NCBI GenBank assembly: GCA_030374805.1
Contig: JARGSG010000057.1
Coordinates: forward strand, 1 to 64,000
DNA from: Gracilaria gracilis
Taxonomy: Eukaryota > Rhodophyta > Florideophyceae > Gracilariales > Gracilariaceae
Reading direction: 5' to 3'
DNA: 64,000 nt
Of the stretch, positions 20,825-30,116 are shown piece by piece. Positions within the stretch are counted from its first letter, which is position 1. Every line of letters starts with the position of its first letter. The notes below the pieces were generated by a model. It worked only from the letters and a program-made list of their open reading frames with translations. It ran no database searches and had not been told where the DNA came from. The position numbers were made by a program, and so were the translations under genes.

Positions 20825-21739
20825 TAGGCGTTCGCTAAATATTGGATGAATCGACTACAAAATGAATACCTTCGTACTCCGCCAGCATACTTGAAACAGA
20901 GTATGATCCTTCTGCTTCGACGTAAAGTACTCGTGATTATGGTTGTCTAGATTTAGTTCCTTTACTTGAGGTGATATGCAACAGCTGCCATTATATAACG
21001 TGTACAAGACGAACTATACAATATGTACGTCTGAAGGAGCGCGTGTCCTTAGGCTTGATCTCTTTCCGGCTTCGTCGCACTCTCCTCTGTCTTTTTCTTC
21101 AGGTGCTGGGTCTCGTTGCTTCTACACTTCTCCAACGAGTTTTTTTGCCTGCTCTGGAACGAAACCACTTTCTGTCGCACCAAAAGCAGCCAATCACACG
21201 CACCGAAGTGCCCGCTTTCAATCCATATTTCGTTTAAAAGTTTTCGCCAACGCTATATATGATAGTAAAAGAAACACTCAGTATGTCATGTTTCTTCTTT
21301 TCTCTAGGAACCGCACAAGTATATTTATTTGAGCAAAATGTTCTCGCGACCAGGCCGAAATGTTTTACTGCCAAACCTTCTCTGTGAGAAGCGTTTATCG
21401 CAGACGATGGAACGAATTATGTACAGCAAACGATTTCATCTTGCGCCTGGATCACAATTTGATTACCAACCCCCGCATTCCCGAGAACAGGATATTTATT
21501 GTGAAGTGTTTTCAATGAATTGAATTGTGCTTAATTTGCATTGATGACTTAGACGAGGCTGTCTACACGACCTCGGTTTCCCAAACACTAAGTACGTTTA
21601 GCAGTAGAACCCTAACCAACAGAACAAGGTAATAAAACAAAACCCAACTTTGGGTGGAGCAAAGTATCACAAATTGTTGAAAAGCGGAACACCTTGCACC
21701 TGTTACAATGCCCAAAGAATATCCATATTCTATTGGAAT
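20825..21739. other. intergenic region
   Basis: Contains overlapping short open frames (for example near 20,976-21,332) with no recognisable motif. I see no supported gene. Confidence 0.4.
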
Positions 21740-22533
21740 AGACGCGTATTTGTTACTAACTATTCAAGCATCTCGACTAGTCAATAGTCACTACCAAAAT
21801 GCTCTAGTTAGTCACATTTAGTCCCACTAAAAAGACTATTTGTTTTTCAAATTCTTTGGCGCTACTTCGTCTGCAAGGGTATAAAACGATTCTCCCATGG
21901 GATTTAAAAGCCTGTGCGTTGATCCCGAGTATTGCTCTGAAGCTCGTTCAGAACAAATTCGGAGTCAATTCAGATTTTCCAACGTACTTGTCACTCGCAC
22001 TTGCTTTTGATTTTCTTTTTGTCTGTCTAAGTTGCTGAATAACATTTCAGGCAATGCACTCAACTGCCATTCTTAGCTGGTTTAATATTTTTTAGATATT
22101 TGGGACTGTTATTATTATTAAAACTCTGTTTATTGGCTTTTGCGAAATTCGTTAGTTATCTTGTAGCAGCAAATGCATATTTTTTAACTCAAACGTTAGA
22201 AACTTTACAGAGGTGATCACTATGTGCCGCTAACTTAAAGTCAAACGATCAAAAGTCGTGTACTTTCCGATGGACAGTCATAAACATTATCTACCTCTCT
22301 CAACAGCCTTTTGTGCGACCTATTTATTAGTATTAGGATTCTTATGATAGTGCAAAATGTTCGCAAAACTTGAAAAACTTCAAATTGCAATGATAACATC
22401 CTTAATTTGGTCCATAAAATAACGTTTGTTTTGTTTATGACTATATATGACTACCTTTATGCTCAAAGTGGTAGTAAGGTGGTCAATGGTCACCAAGATG
22501 TTTTGTAGTTAGTCAGACACAAATGCGGCCCTG
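21740..22533. mobile_element. non-autonomous hAT-type element, copy 2 (older)
   Basis: About 794 bases. The right end is the complement of CAGGGCCGCATTTGTGTC and the left end is AGACGCGTATTTGTTACTAAC, inverted and related to copy 1 at 11,647. The flanks ATTGGAAT (21,732-21,739) and ATTTTAAT (22,534-22,541) match at 6 of 8 positions, which fits a decayed 8-base target duplication. GACTA/TAGTC subterminal repeats occur inside both ends, as in copy 1. No transposase frame is present. Confidence 0.6.
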
Positions 22534-22929
22534 ATTTTAATGTCATGGGTGAAGCAAAAAAAACACAGAGGGAGATTTTGTTCTAAAAGATTCACTACAC
22601 CACAAAAATAATTACTCTACGTATTTATTGAGTTACTTGCCAAAGAAAGAAAGTGAGCGTGGTACCGACAGTAACGAGGAAAAGACTTGCTGTACATATG
22701 AGGTGTGGTTTGTTGTTTGCTCAAGAGTGCCCGCTTTGTTGATGACATCGATGAGGGATTAAATCAGCGATAGATACAAAAAGAGTTGTCGGTTATATGG
22801 ATTGATGTTGAAAAACTTTTGGATGTAGTTCGGGATTGTAACAGTTGCAAAATGTTCCGCTTCGCTTTGCAAAACATTGTAAGAATTTGCTCCACCCAAA
22901 CTGAGGTTTGATTTTATTTTCTTGTTCGC

Positions 22930-23085
22930 TGTGTTGAGGCTCTATTGCCAAAGATCTTTAGTGCTTGGGAAGCCGGGGTCGAGTAGACGCTCTCGTCTAA
23001 GATAGCGGGACAATTGAGCAAAATTCAATGTATTCAAAACACTCCACAGAAGATGTCCTGTCCTCGGGAATGGGTGGGTTGATAA
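22930..23085 (+). repeat. dispersed repeat R4, fragment 1
   Basis: Shares ordered blocks with 24,665-25,005 and 26,600-26,943: an AAGATCTTTA...GCTTGGGA block and, about 95 bases later, an AGAAGATG...CTGT.C.CGGG block. In one frame the first block reads IFxAWExG in all three copies, hinting at a decayed coding sequence. Confidence 0.5.
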
Positions 23086-23140
23086 TCAAACTATGATCCA
23101 GGAGCAAGATGATTCCGTTTGCTGTACAGCATTCGTTCTA

Positions 23141-23184
23141 TCGTTTGTGAAAAACAATTCCCTCGTTTGTAAAAAACGATTCCC
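23141..23184 (+). repeat. 22-base tandem duplication
   Basis: TCGTTTGTGAAAAACAATTC followed by CC is repeated immediately with two changes. Two units only. Confidence 0.7.
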
Positions 23185-23742
23185 AGAGGGAGACTTTGGC
23201 GGTAGAGCATCTCGGCTTAATCGCGAGAAAACTTTCCTCAAATGAATCCGTTTCTACAGTTTTTAAAGAAAAGAAAATTTTGGAAGGTAATAGATACTAG
23301 AGTACTTTCATTTTTTCTTTTAACATAATACATGTGTAGCAAAATAGAAACCGAAATTGTCTCAAACTTTCCTTCCACGAGAGATGTTGAACAAAAATAG
23401 ATTCAGAACCTGTACGAAAGAATTTCCATCATGTGTGTAACTTTACATACTCGGCAGAAAAACATTCCTCAAAGAATGGAAGCTGTGACAAGGTTCTGTG
23501 TGGAGAGATGAATAGACATCCCTCAAAGTTTGCCTTCCACTTTCCATTGAAGTTCATCGGGAAAGACTAGACATTTCCGCCTCAGAAGCTCCAAAACGTT
23601 TCGTATTTAAGGCATTTGGAAGCCTTTGATTGTTTTTTCTCTTCTACGGTGCCAATATCGCACACTAATCAAAGAGATTGATGTTAAACTGAGTCTCTGT
23701 ATCACGTTTGATATCTGCACTGGCAAAACAGACAAGAACACT

Positions 23743-23961
23743 ATGACCGGAAAGTGCACATATCGTTGTTCCCTTTGTTCATCCGATTTCAAGAAAAAAA
23801 GTGACGCCAAAAAACATGTCGTAAGATGCCATTCTGTTCAAAAGTCGAGTTCCGTTAAAGTTACCTTCTTTCCTTCGGGTTCTGACAAGCATCTATGGAT
23901 GGCGGCACCTTCTATCACAAAGCATCCTTCTGCCAAGTCGGCTTGCGCTTCGAAGAGCTAA
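23743..23961 (+). CDS. possible small C2H2 zinc-finger protein
   Basis: 72 residues from the ATG at 23,743. Residues 5-27 form a C2H2-like finger: CSLC, 12 residues, then H-x4-H (KKHVVRCH), with FKKKSD in the finger body. A single finger can bind nucleic acid or protein. The rest is Ser/Lys-rich with no motif. The frame is open upstream to 23,626 but those residues look random. No TATA box is clear. It may be a fragment of a larger or transposon-derived protein. Confidence 0.4.
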   Translation: MTGKCTYRCSLCSSDFKKKSDAKKHVVRCHSVQKSSSVKVTFFPSGSDKHLWMAAPSITKHPSAKSACASKS

Positions 23962-25890
23962 TGCTAGTCTCTCGTTTGAATGGAACATTTTCTTCTCCTT
24001 ACCGATGTCGAAGAATATTGAATTGTAACAAATATCAGTGATTCCGTTAGAAGAAGAGTCATTACATTTTAGTTTGCAAGCAAAGCTGATTGCCAATTGT
24101 ATACCTACATTAGTTCGCCAAAAATACCTTTAAAGAAGTGGAATGTAGAAGTTACTCTCTCACCTGAATCACTGTTTGTTTATGTTGAGCTCTTTTGTTT
24201 CGTTCTATGTACACATTTATGTTTTGATAATGCATCAAACCAAGAACCAACGCTTGGGAAGCTCCTATGCACATTTTATGTCAATCATTGAACGCGTATG
24301 GTGTTTGATGCACACGTTATGCGTTGAAGGACTGACACAAGAAGACAGTGCTACTTTGTTGGGTGAGAAGGGTGTTCAAACCCAACTGAATAGCCAAAGC
24401 CCGATGAAAGAAGAAAATTAAGAAGCGGAAATGGAAACGTTGATAAAGGTAAATTCCATTCCACACAACCAATATCTGAATTCCGCTTACTTCGTGTTGA
24501 CATAAATCTTTTGCGTTGTTCTTTGAATTATCGAGGTCTACTAACAGTGTTCTTAAAACAATGAAACCAACCTCTTGAACGACAACACTTCTTTCGTCTC
24601 CACGTTCCGTAGTTTTCTGCTCTGCCAAGGAGGTGCAGATTATATCCCTATTATTGTTCGCTCCAAGGCTGTTGCCGAGCGACAGATCTTTACGGCTTGG
24701 GAGGAAGGGATTGCGATAGCTTAAAAAGCATGTCGCTTGAAGCTCAGAAGCACTGAGCTCTTGCAGTATGATCCAGAAGACACATACTGTTCCCGGGTGT
24801 GGTAGGCGGGCAGCAAAACGTGTTACAAAACGGCGAAGAACGAAGAGTTCTGAGATCGTTGATCAACAGAATAACCAAATCGTTGGTCAACAGACCAACT
24901 GCTGAAGATCGGCCAAGCTGCTTTCAGCATTAGCCAGGCCATGCTGTAGCACTACACAGCCTAATTTGCTCAAATAAATCTACTTCTGCTGTGCCCTACA
25001 AAAACCAATGGCTTTTATTTAACGTACACTGTAGTGAACCTAACTTTTTTTGACGACAAAAGAAGTACTTGCTTACCTCTTTTTCTCTTTTTACCGCATG
25101 TACGTATAGAAAATGTTGATAATTGCTTACATCCTGTCTCGAGCCGGAAAGTCTAAAGTCGGGTTTGTTTTCTCAATGGCACAGCTCAAGTTGCACTACC
25201 AAACCGTCTCAAAATGTAAAGAAATAGGGGGTTGTTTTCATCAGAGTGAACATACTTTCTTTGTATCCAGAATTTAATAAAACTCCTAAGCAAACGTTGC
25301 AATCATTTTAAGATGATAAATGACATGTAAAAACATTACTTCTGCTCTTCACTACGAGTAAATTGACTACGATACTAAATTCTGCTCAGTAAGACTAAAA
25401 AAATAAATTTTATCATTTTTTTCTACTAACAGTAAAAAACAAATTTTATACCCATAATTAAATATGCGTGCGACAGTTTCTTTTTGCATTTTTAGTCTTC
25501 TATTTTTTTGTTCTGCGAAAACAGCAAAAGTAAACCAGTATACAAGTTTTGCTTTGTTTTAAAGTTACAAGTCCTTTTTGGTGGTGCATTTAGTTTTAAG
25601 GGATCCATTTTACTTGCATTATAACTGTGATGTCTAACCAAGTTCAATTCCATCCCACTGTCAAGCGGTTAAGTGCGCTACAAGAGCAAAGAATGGCTTA
25701 AAAAAGGTATGTAAAATGTTGAAAAATCAAATGATTATCATAGTTAAAATTGCTTGTTGTATCTACAAAAGTACGCAGTTTTGGCAATTTCGGCTGCTTC
25801 TCTGCCAAAGATTAAGATTGAACGACAACACTTCTTGGAGGCCATTTGAAGTACTTAGTTAATTTCCGCATCATGCTTTAGTAGGTATAG
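23962..25890. other. AT-rich gene-poor region
   Basis: No supported gene. A R4 repeat copy lies at 24,665-25,005; 25,005-25,860 is strongly AT-rich with no open frame of note. A TCTACTAACAG sequence at about 24,536 resembles a branch site plus acceptor, but I could not place exons around it. Confidence 0.4.
24665..25005 (+). repeat. dispersed repeat R4, copy 2
   Basis: Contains all three blocks of R4 in order: GACAGATCTTTACGGCTTGG, AGAAGACACATACTGTTCCC and AAATAAATCTACTTCTGC. The same order and spacing occur at 26,600-26,943, giving a unit of about 340 bases. Confidence 0.55.
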
Positions 25891-25918
25891 TTTTTAGGGT
25901 TTAGGGTTTAGGGTTTAG
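25891..25918 (+). repeat. interstitial telomere repeats (TTTAGGG)
   Basis: Three full TTTAGGG units (25,893-25,913) plus a partial TTTAG. This is the plant/algal/oomycete-type telomere sequence, here internal. Its G-rich strand points right, so sequence to the right was on the distal side when the tract formed. Confidence 0.85.
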
Positions 25919-26545
25919 CACAGGTGTAGCACGGATATGCCGGAGGCAGTGCACCCAGCATTGCTGTATTTATTTAGATATTTTATAGATTATTTTGCCG
26001 GCGTACTTACTGTGAGTGGTACACCGAGCTCAGTACTTAAAGGGTTGAGCACCGCTCCCCCAAGTAAACTGCCGCTTGCCAAGCAAGGGCTTCTGGCTCT
26101 AACTATCACGCCTTCGCGGATTCTTAACCTCCAAGTGGAGTGACGACTGCGTTGTTCACGTATAGTTACCCACCCTTGTGGCGCTCAGAGAATAACCACT
26201 ATTTGTGTGTCTCTTCCGACCTATAGTTGTATACTCGCCCTTGTGTTAAGTTTGCTTTATTCTCTCTCTCTTTTCCCCACTCTGGTGGTTTGCTTTCTCC
26301 CCTTTTTGGGTTTGCCTTTTTGCTCTGTTCTCAGTGGCTCGTTTCCGACACCTCGTCATTGCCGTGCTACTCTCTTTAGAGGACTCATCTCGTGACCGTG
26401 TGAACACGCGGATCTCTACAGACTACTAATCAGCCTCACGCTCCGACGCTTGTCGTGACGGTTTGACCTCGGATTTACACCCGGCTTAGCTGTGTCATTT
26501 CCGGAGTGCTCCGTTCGCTGTGCTGTCCTGTCGAGGGGAAGATTC
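25919..26545 (+). repeat. dispersed repeat R5, copy 1, directly distal to telomere repeats
   Basis: Shares a series of ordered short matches with 50,465-51,125: CAGCATTG.TG.TA..TTTATTTA near the left, a GCCTTCG...CTTAAC block, a pyrimidine-rich stretch, and TTACACC.G.CTTAG...GTCAT near the right. The copies are much diverged. It begins immediately after the telomere tract. No coding is recognised. Confidence 0.5.
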
Positions 26546-26599
26546 CGAACGTCTTCGTGAGCCTGCGCTTTTCCCGCCAAAGGCGTTGCTCCACAAAGA

Positions 26600-26943
26600 C
26601 AGCTTATTCATCGCAAAGCTATTGCTTTGCGGCGTAAGATCTTTAATGCCTGGGTACTGGGTGGCGCAGACGGCCATGTCTCAACACCGTGCACCTAAGC
26701 ACAACTTAAAGCACACAGTACTCTCGACAGAAGATGTACTGTTCCAGGGTAGGGTGGGTGGGTTTTCAGTAAAGTAAGCGAGGCGCAAGTTGATGGAAAC
26801 AACCTATGTCGTCTTGGTGAACAACGCAGAAGGACGAACACCAAGGTCGTCTGCGTCGTTGAAGAGCATCTTCCGCCACGCCGCTTCTAGAATTAGCTCT
26901 AATAAATCCACTTCTGCGGGCCCTCGAAAATATAATAAATAAC
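26600..26943 (+). repeat. dispersed repeat R4, copy 3
   Basis: Blocks GTAAGATCTTTAATGCCTGG, ACAGAAGATGTACTGTTCCA and AATAAATCCACTTCTGC in the same order as the copy at 24.7 kb. It directly abuts the outer end of the nested LTR element at 26,944, so that element landed in or next to R4. Confidence 0.55.
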
Positions 26944-27065
26944 GGGCACACCCACCGGCTTGCTCTTTTTGGACGTGGGTTATTCCCGAAATTGAGAAGC
27001 TTTTATGTATCCTCTTGCTCAGCAAGTGAGTGGCTGACTTAGCAAAAACAAAGAATGTTGATTAA
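26944..27065 (-). repeat. 3' LTR of the outer element, second part
   Basis: Matches 40,467-40,590 at about 85% and carries the rest of the LTR. Its inner edge ends in ATTAA (27,061-27,065), the other half of the second element's target duplication. Confidence 0.78.
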
Positions 27066-27361
27066 TAAAATAAACTGGTTCGAAGGATGCGAGTGGAGCG
27101 CGAACGTCGTAGCGCCTAGGACTGCAGAAATCGGTTCGGCATGGCGAGTAGAAGAGCGACAACATGTTGATCTCTCCCGTTTGCCTTCTTCTCTCCCGTC
27201 CATCAAGGGGGCAGACGGGCACCGTTTCAAATAAGCGAACTGGCGGTCCATTTAGCCCAGCGATCTTCGTATACCTCAACTGTGCGGCGGGCAGCGCCAA
27301 CAGCGAGGCTTGTGTGAGAGGTTGTGCCGTGGACACGCGCTATCAAGGCCAATCTAGCACA
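27066..27361 (-). repeat. 3' LTR of the second element
   Basis: About 296 bases, starting TGTGCTAG at 27,361 on the minus strand, immediately after a purine-rich tract. Pairs with the LTR at 34,894-35,188. Confidence 0.78.
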
Positions 27362-27637
27362 CTCCCCCACTCGCTCCAATCCGAGAGGAACCACAATGGT
27401 AACGGTTGGGGTAAAGCTATTTCCCAAATCCATACAGCTATATCGCCTTCCAAAATGGTCAGCATTTGGCTTGGAGTTTAGCATCCAAGCTAAACCTTCC
27501 AACCACTCAGATACTACCATCTGGCAATGTTTGTTTTCGCGCCAAGTACAAACTACTCGAGACATCATCTCTCGACGACCGCTAGTGTCGTGTGTTCTAC
27601 CTAGAGCGCCCAACTAGTCGCCTTTTCCGCCACACCA

Positions 27638-28723
27638 ATGGTAGAATCTGTCACCACAGTCTCTACGAGGGGTCTAAACTTCACTCCCGAGGAAGACCTT
27701 GCTCTTGTAAGGTCTTGGATCTCAGCAACTCAAACAATGCTAGAGCAACACGCAGATACATTTTGGAGCAGTGTCCTCAAAGTGTTTGAAACACACCCAG
27801 AATGCAGCCGTGCTCGCAGTGCAGTTAGCTTAAGCTCCAGGTGGAGTACTGTCTCGAGAACAGCACAAAAATATCTGGCAGCATAGAAGCTCTATCGTTC
27901 GACAATCTTGTCAGGTGAGACAGAAGATGACACGCTCCGAAACATTATGGTTCTCTATAGAAACAAAAACAAAGTAAAGGTGAAGGGGGAAGAACGACTA
28001 CCTGGAATCATCCGCTTTCTGCCTGCTGTTAGGATGCTTTCGAGCTGCCTCAAGCTTTCTGCTAATATTGGTGGAAGCTCTCGAACTGCTCTAGGATATC
28101 GCCCTAACTCTCAACAGGACGATCAGTCACCATATGAAACTGATAACTCTTTTATCGGCTCAAGAAAGGCGTCAATTGCCATGGATTCTCCTTCACAGTC
28201 TCGCCCAAATGGGACGAAAAAGGAGAAGCTAGACAAAGTACTAGAGCGCAATATGTTGAAGGTCTCCAGCAGTGTAGAGAGAATGACGGAAACGTTGAAA
28301 GGATCAGCTGCTTGCAAGAAGCAGGCGGCTTCGATATCACTGCAATTGAAAATAATGCATCGCATGTCCCTCTCCCCTGCCGCTATGAACAAACGGCTTG
28401 AGGAGCTTATGCAGAAGGCAGCAACACTTGGTAGATTTAATAAGACAGCCGATGTGACCGAGCTTAATGCAGATATTCACGAGAACGACCAAAGCCTTTT
28501 GCTTGGAAACACATATTCATATCAGTGGGAAACGACTACTGTGTCTACTGCTTCCGCCAACGTTGCCAACCTAGCTGCCGCCGCCCCGAATGAGAGTATG
28601 AGCACAATCACCAGGCCGCCCAATTTGAGTTTCGATCACCAACTCACAAATGTAAGACAAAATCAGAATCAAAATGTAGGTGGAGGCTGCTTGACGTTTC
28701 TGCGTGTTGTAATTGCGGTTTAG
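27638..28723 (+). pseudogene. Harbinger-associated Myb/SANT-like protein
   Basis: The DNA-binding partner of the Harbinger nuclease. The first 80 residues form a Myb/SANT-like trihelix (FTPEEDLALVRSWIS ... FWSSVLKVFE ... RSAVSLSSRWSTV); a central RPNGTKKEKLDK matches the RPxGxKxxK signature of the family; the middle (about residues 190-260) is predicted helical and may be coiled coil. One in-frame TAG at 27,884-27,886 interrupts the frame just after the trihelix, but the conserved sequence KLYRSTILSGETEDDTL continues in the same frame beyond it. Otherwise about 362 codons. Its role is to bind element ends and bring in the nuclease. Confidence 0.68.
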
Positions 28724-28750
28724 AGGCTTCGGATGACGTGGAAACGGTTG

Positions 28751-30116
28751 TTAAAGGTTCTCTCCTCTCTTTGCCCACAGATGATGGGACAACGCTTCTA
28801 TCAAATTTCTGTTGGAATCTTCGTTAGTGACAAGATCGATTGCGTTCCGCAAGCCAAGTAAACCCACAGTTCCCTTCGTGGTTTCTGGAACGTATAGATT
28901 TTCGTTTGACGCCGTGCCACCGTCCATAATCTCTTCTGACTCTCCCGCGAACTTCTCTACTACGTTAATGCTCCCTCCATTTTGATCTACCTCTTCCTTC
29001 AGCTCCCCACGCAAATCCATATCCACAAGCATGTTGTGTAATATAACTCACACTTGAATTATAGGAATTATAAGTTCATCACTCCACTCGAAGCGCTCAT
29101 GAAGTAGAATCTTAAACCGTCCTTGCAACGCCACAAACAAACGTTCAATATCTTTTCTTGTTGCCTCTTGGGACACAGTCATGTTCACTTCGCGATCATT
29201 GATGGGAGCGTGGTTGGGGCCGACAAATATTGCCCGTCGTGGGTATATGCCATCTACAAGATAGTACAACAAGCCGTTTCTTGCGACACCATTAACTTCC
29301 TAACCTTCCGGCAGAGCCATTCGTCGCTTACCAGACAGTATGTTTATGAAGAGCGGACTTTTGCCCACAACAGTGATATCATTGTTTGTGCCACAACGCC
29401 CGGGGAACCAGTGCCAGCATTAAAGATTTCTGTCACACATTGCTTCACATGACATCGTCGCTAGTTTTCCATCCTTCGGGTTATGGTATTGTCCTTTGAA
29501 CGGCTTTGGGCAATTCTTCCAATGGTTACGCATGCACTCTATACAACCAATGCAGCCAGGGAATCCTACATTAGCGTATGCGCTCTCAATATGACGCAGT
29601 TCTTCCAAACCGGGCTTCCGATTAAGATATACGCCACCATAGCGCTGGTATATAGCTTTTAGAACAATTTGAAAGTACTGCCTTTGACTTTCGGGAGACA
29701 TGCGAGCCATGTCGTCTATTTTGGTCGAATGATAGTGCTGTAGCAATCCTACGCAGTGTATCTAATGTCTTTTGGTGGGCGGTATGTCCTGCAACATTAG
29801 CGGCATTTATCTGCTGTTGCAACATGGGATCTTCTCCGGTCAAGTCGTTATATAATCTCCAGTAGAGTTTGAGAGGAACTCTGAACACTTCCCTAAACTT
29901 TGATGCCGGATACACGGGATTGTGTGCCAGGTAGTCCGAGTACCAACGAAACTTTCCTCTTCTTATAGTTAGACTTTCTGGAACTCTTCCAGATTGTTGA
30001 CCTGTAGCCCGACAAGCTTCACGGAGAAGCTCAACTGCTGCGAGAACGCTTTGCAAGGCACACTGTTCTTCATCGCTTAAAATGTTGTCGTCTTCATTTG
30101 ATGACATTTCGCTCAT
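28751..30116 (-). pseudogene. Harbinger DDE nuclease (Plant_tran type)
   Basis: Recognised by GFPGCIGCIECMRNHWKNCP, then FKGQYHNPKDGKLATMS, YYLVDGIYPRRAIFV and SQEATRKDIERLFVALQGRF, and ILHNMLVDMD near the end, all in family order. The acidic residues of the catalytic triad region (IECM, the D of LVDGIYP, and E of RKDIERLF) are visible. The likely start is the MSEMSSNEDD methionine at 30,116, because the upstream translated part lies in the terminal repeat. The copy is broken by a frame change near 29,740 and by in-frame stops near 29,420, 29,300 and 29,050. It is a plain DNA transposon gene, now inactive. Confidence 0.75.

Larger units (their letters stand above)
22542..23742. other. AT-rich intergenic region with repeat fragments
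   Basis: No supported gene. It holds a diverged fragment of the R4 repeat (22,930-23,085) and a 22-base tandem duplication at 23,141-23,184. Confidence 0.4.

Noticed and set aside
24447-24546. possible intron ending TCTACTAACAG
   Set aside because: No coding sequence with a consistent frame could be placed on either side.
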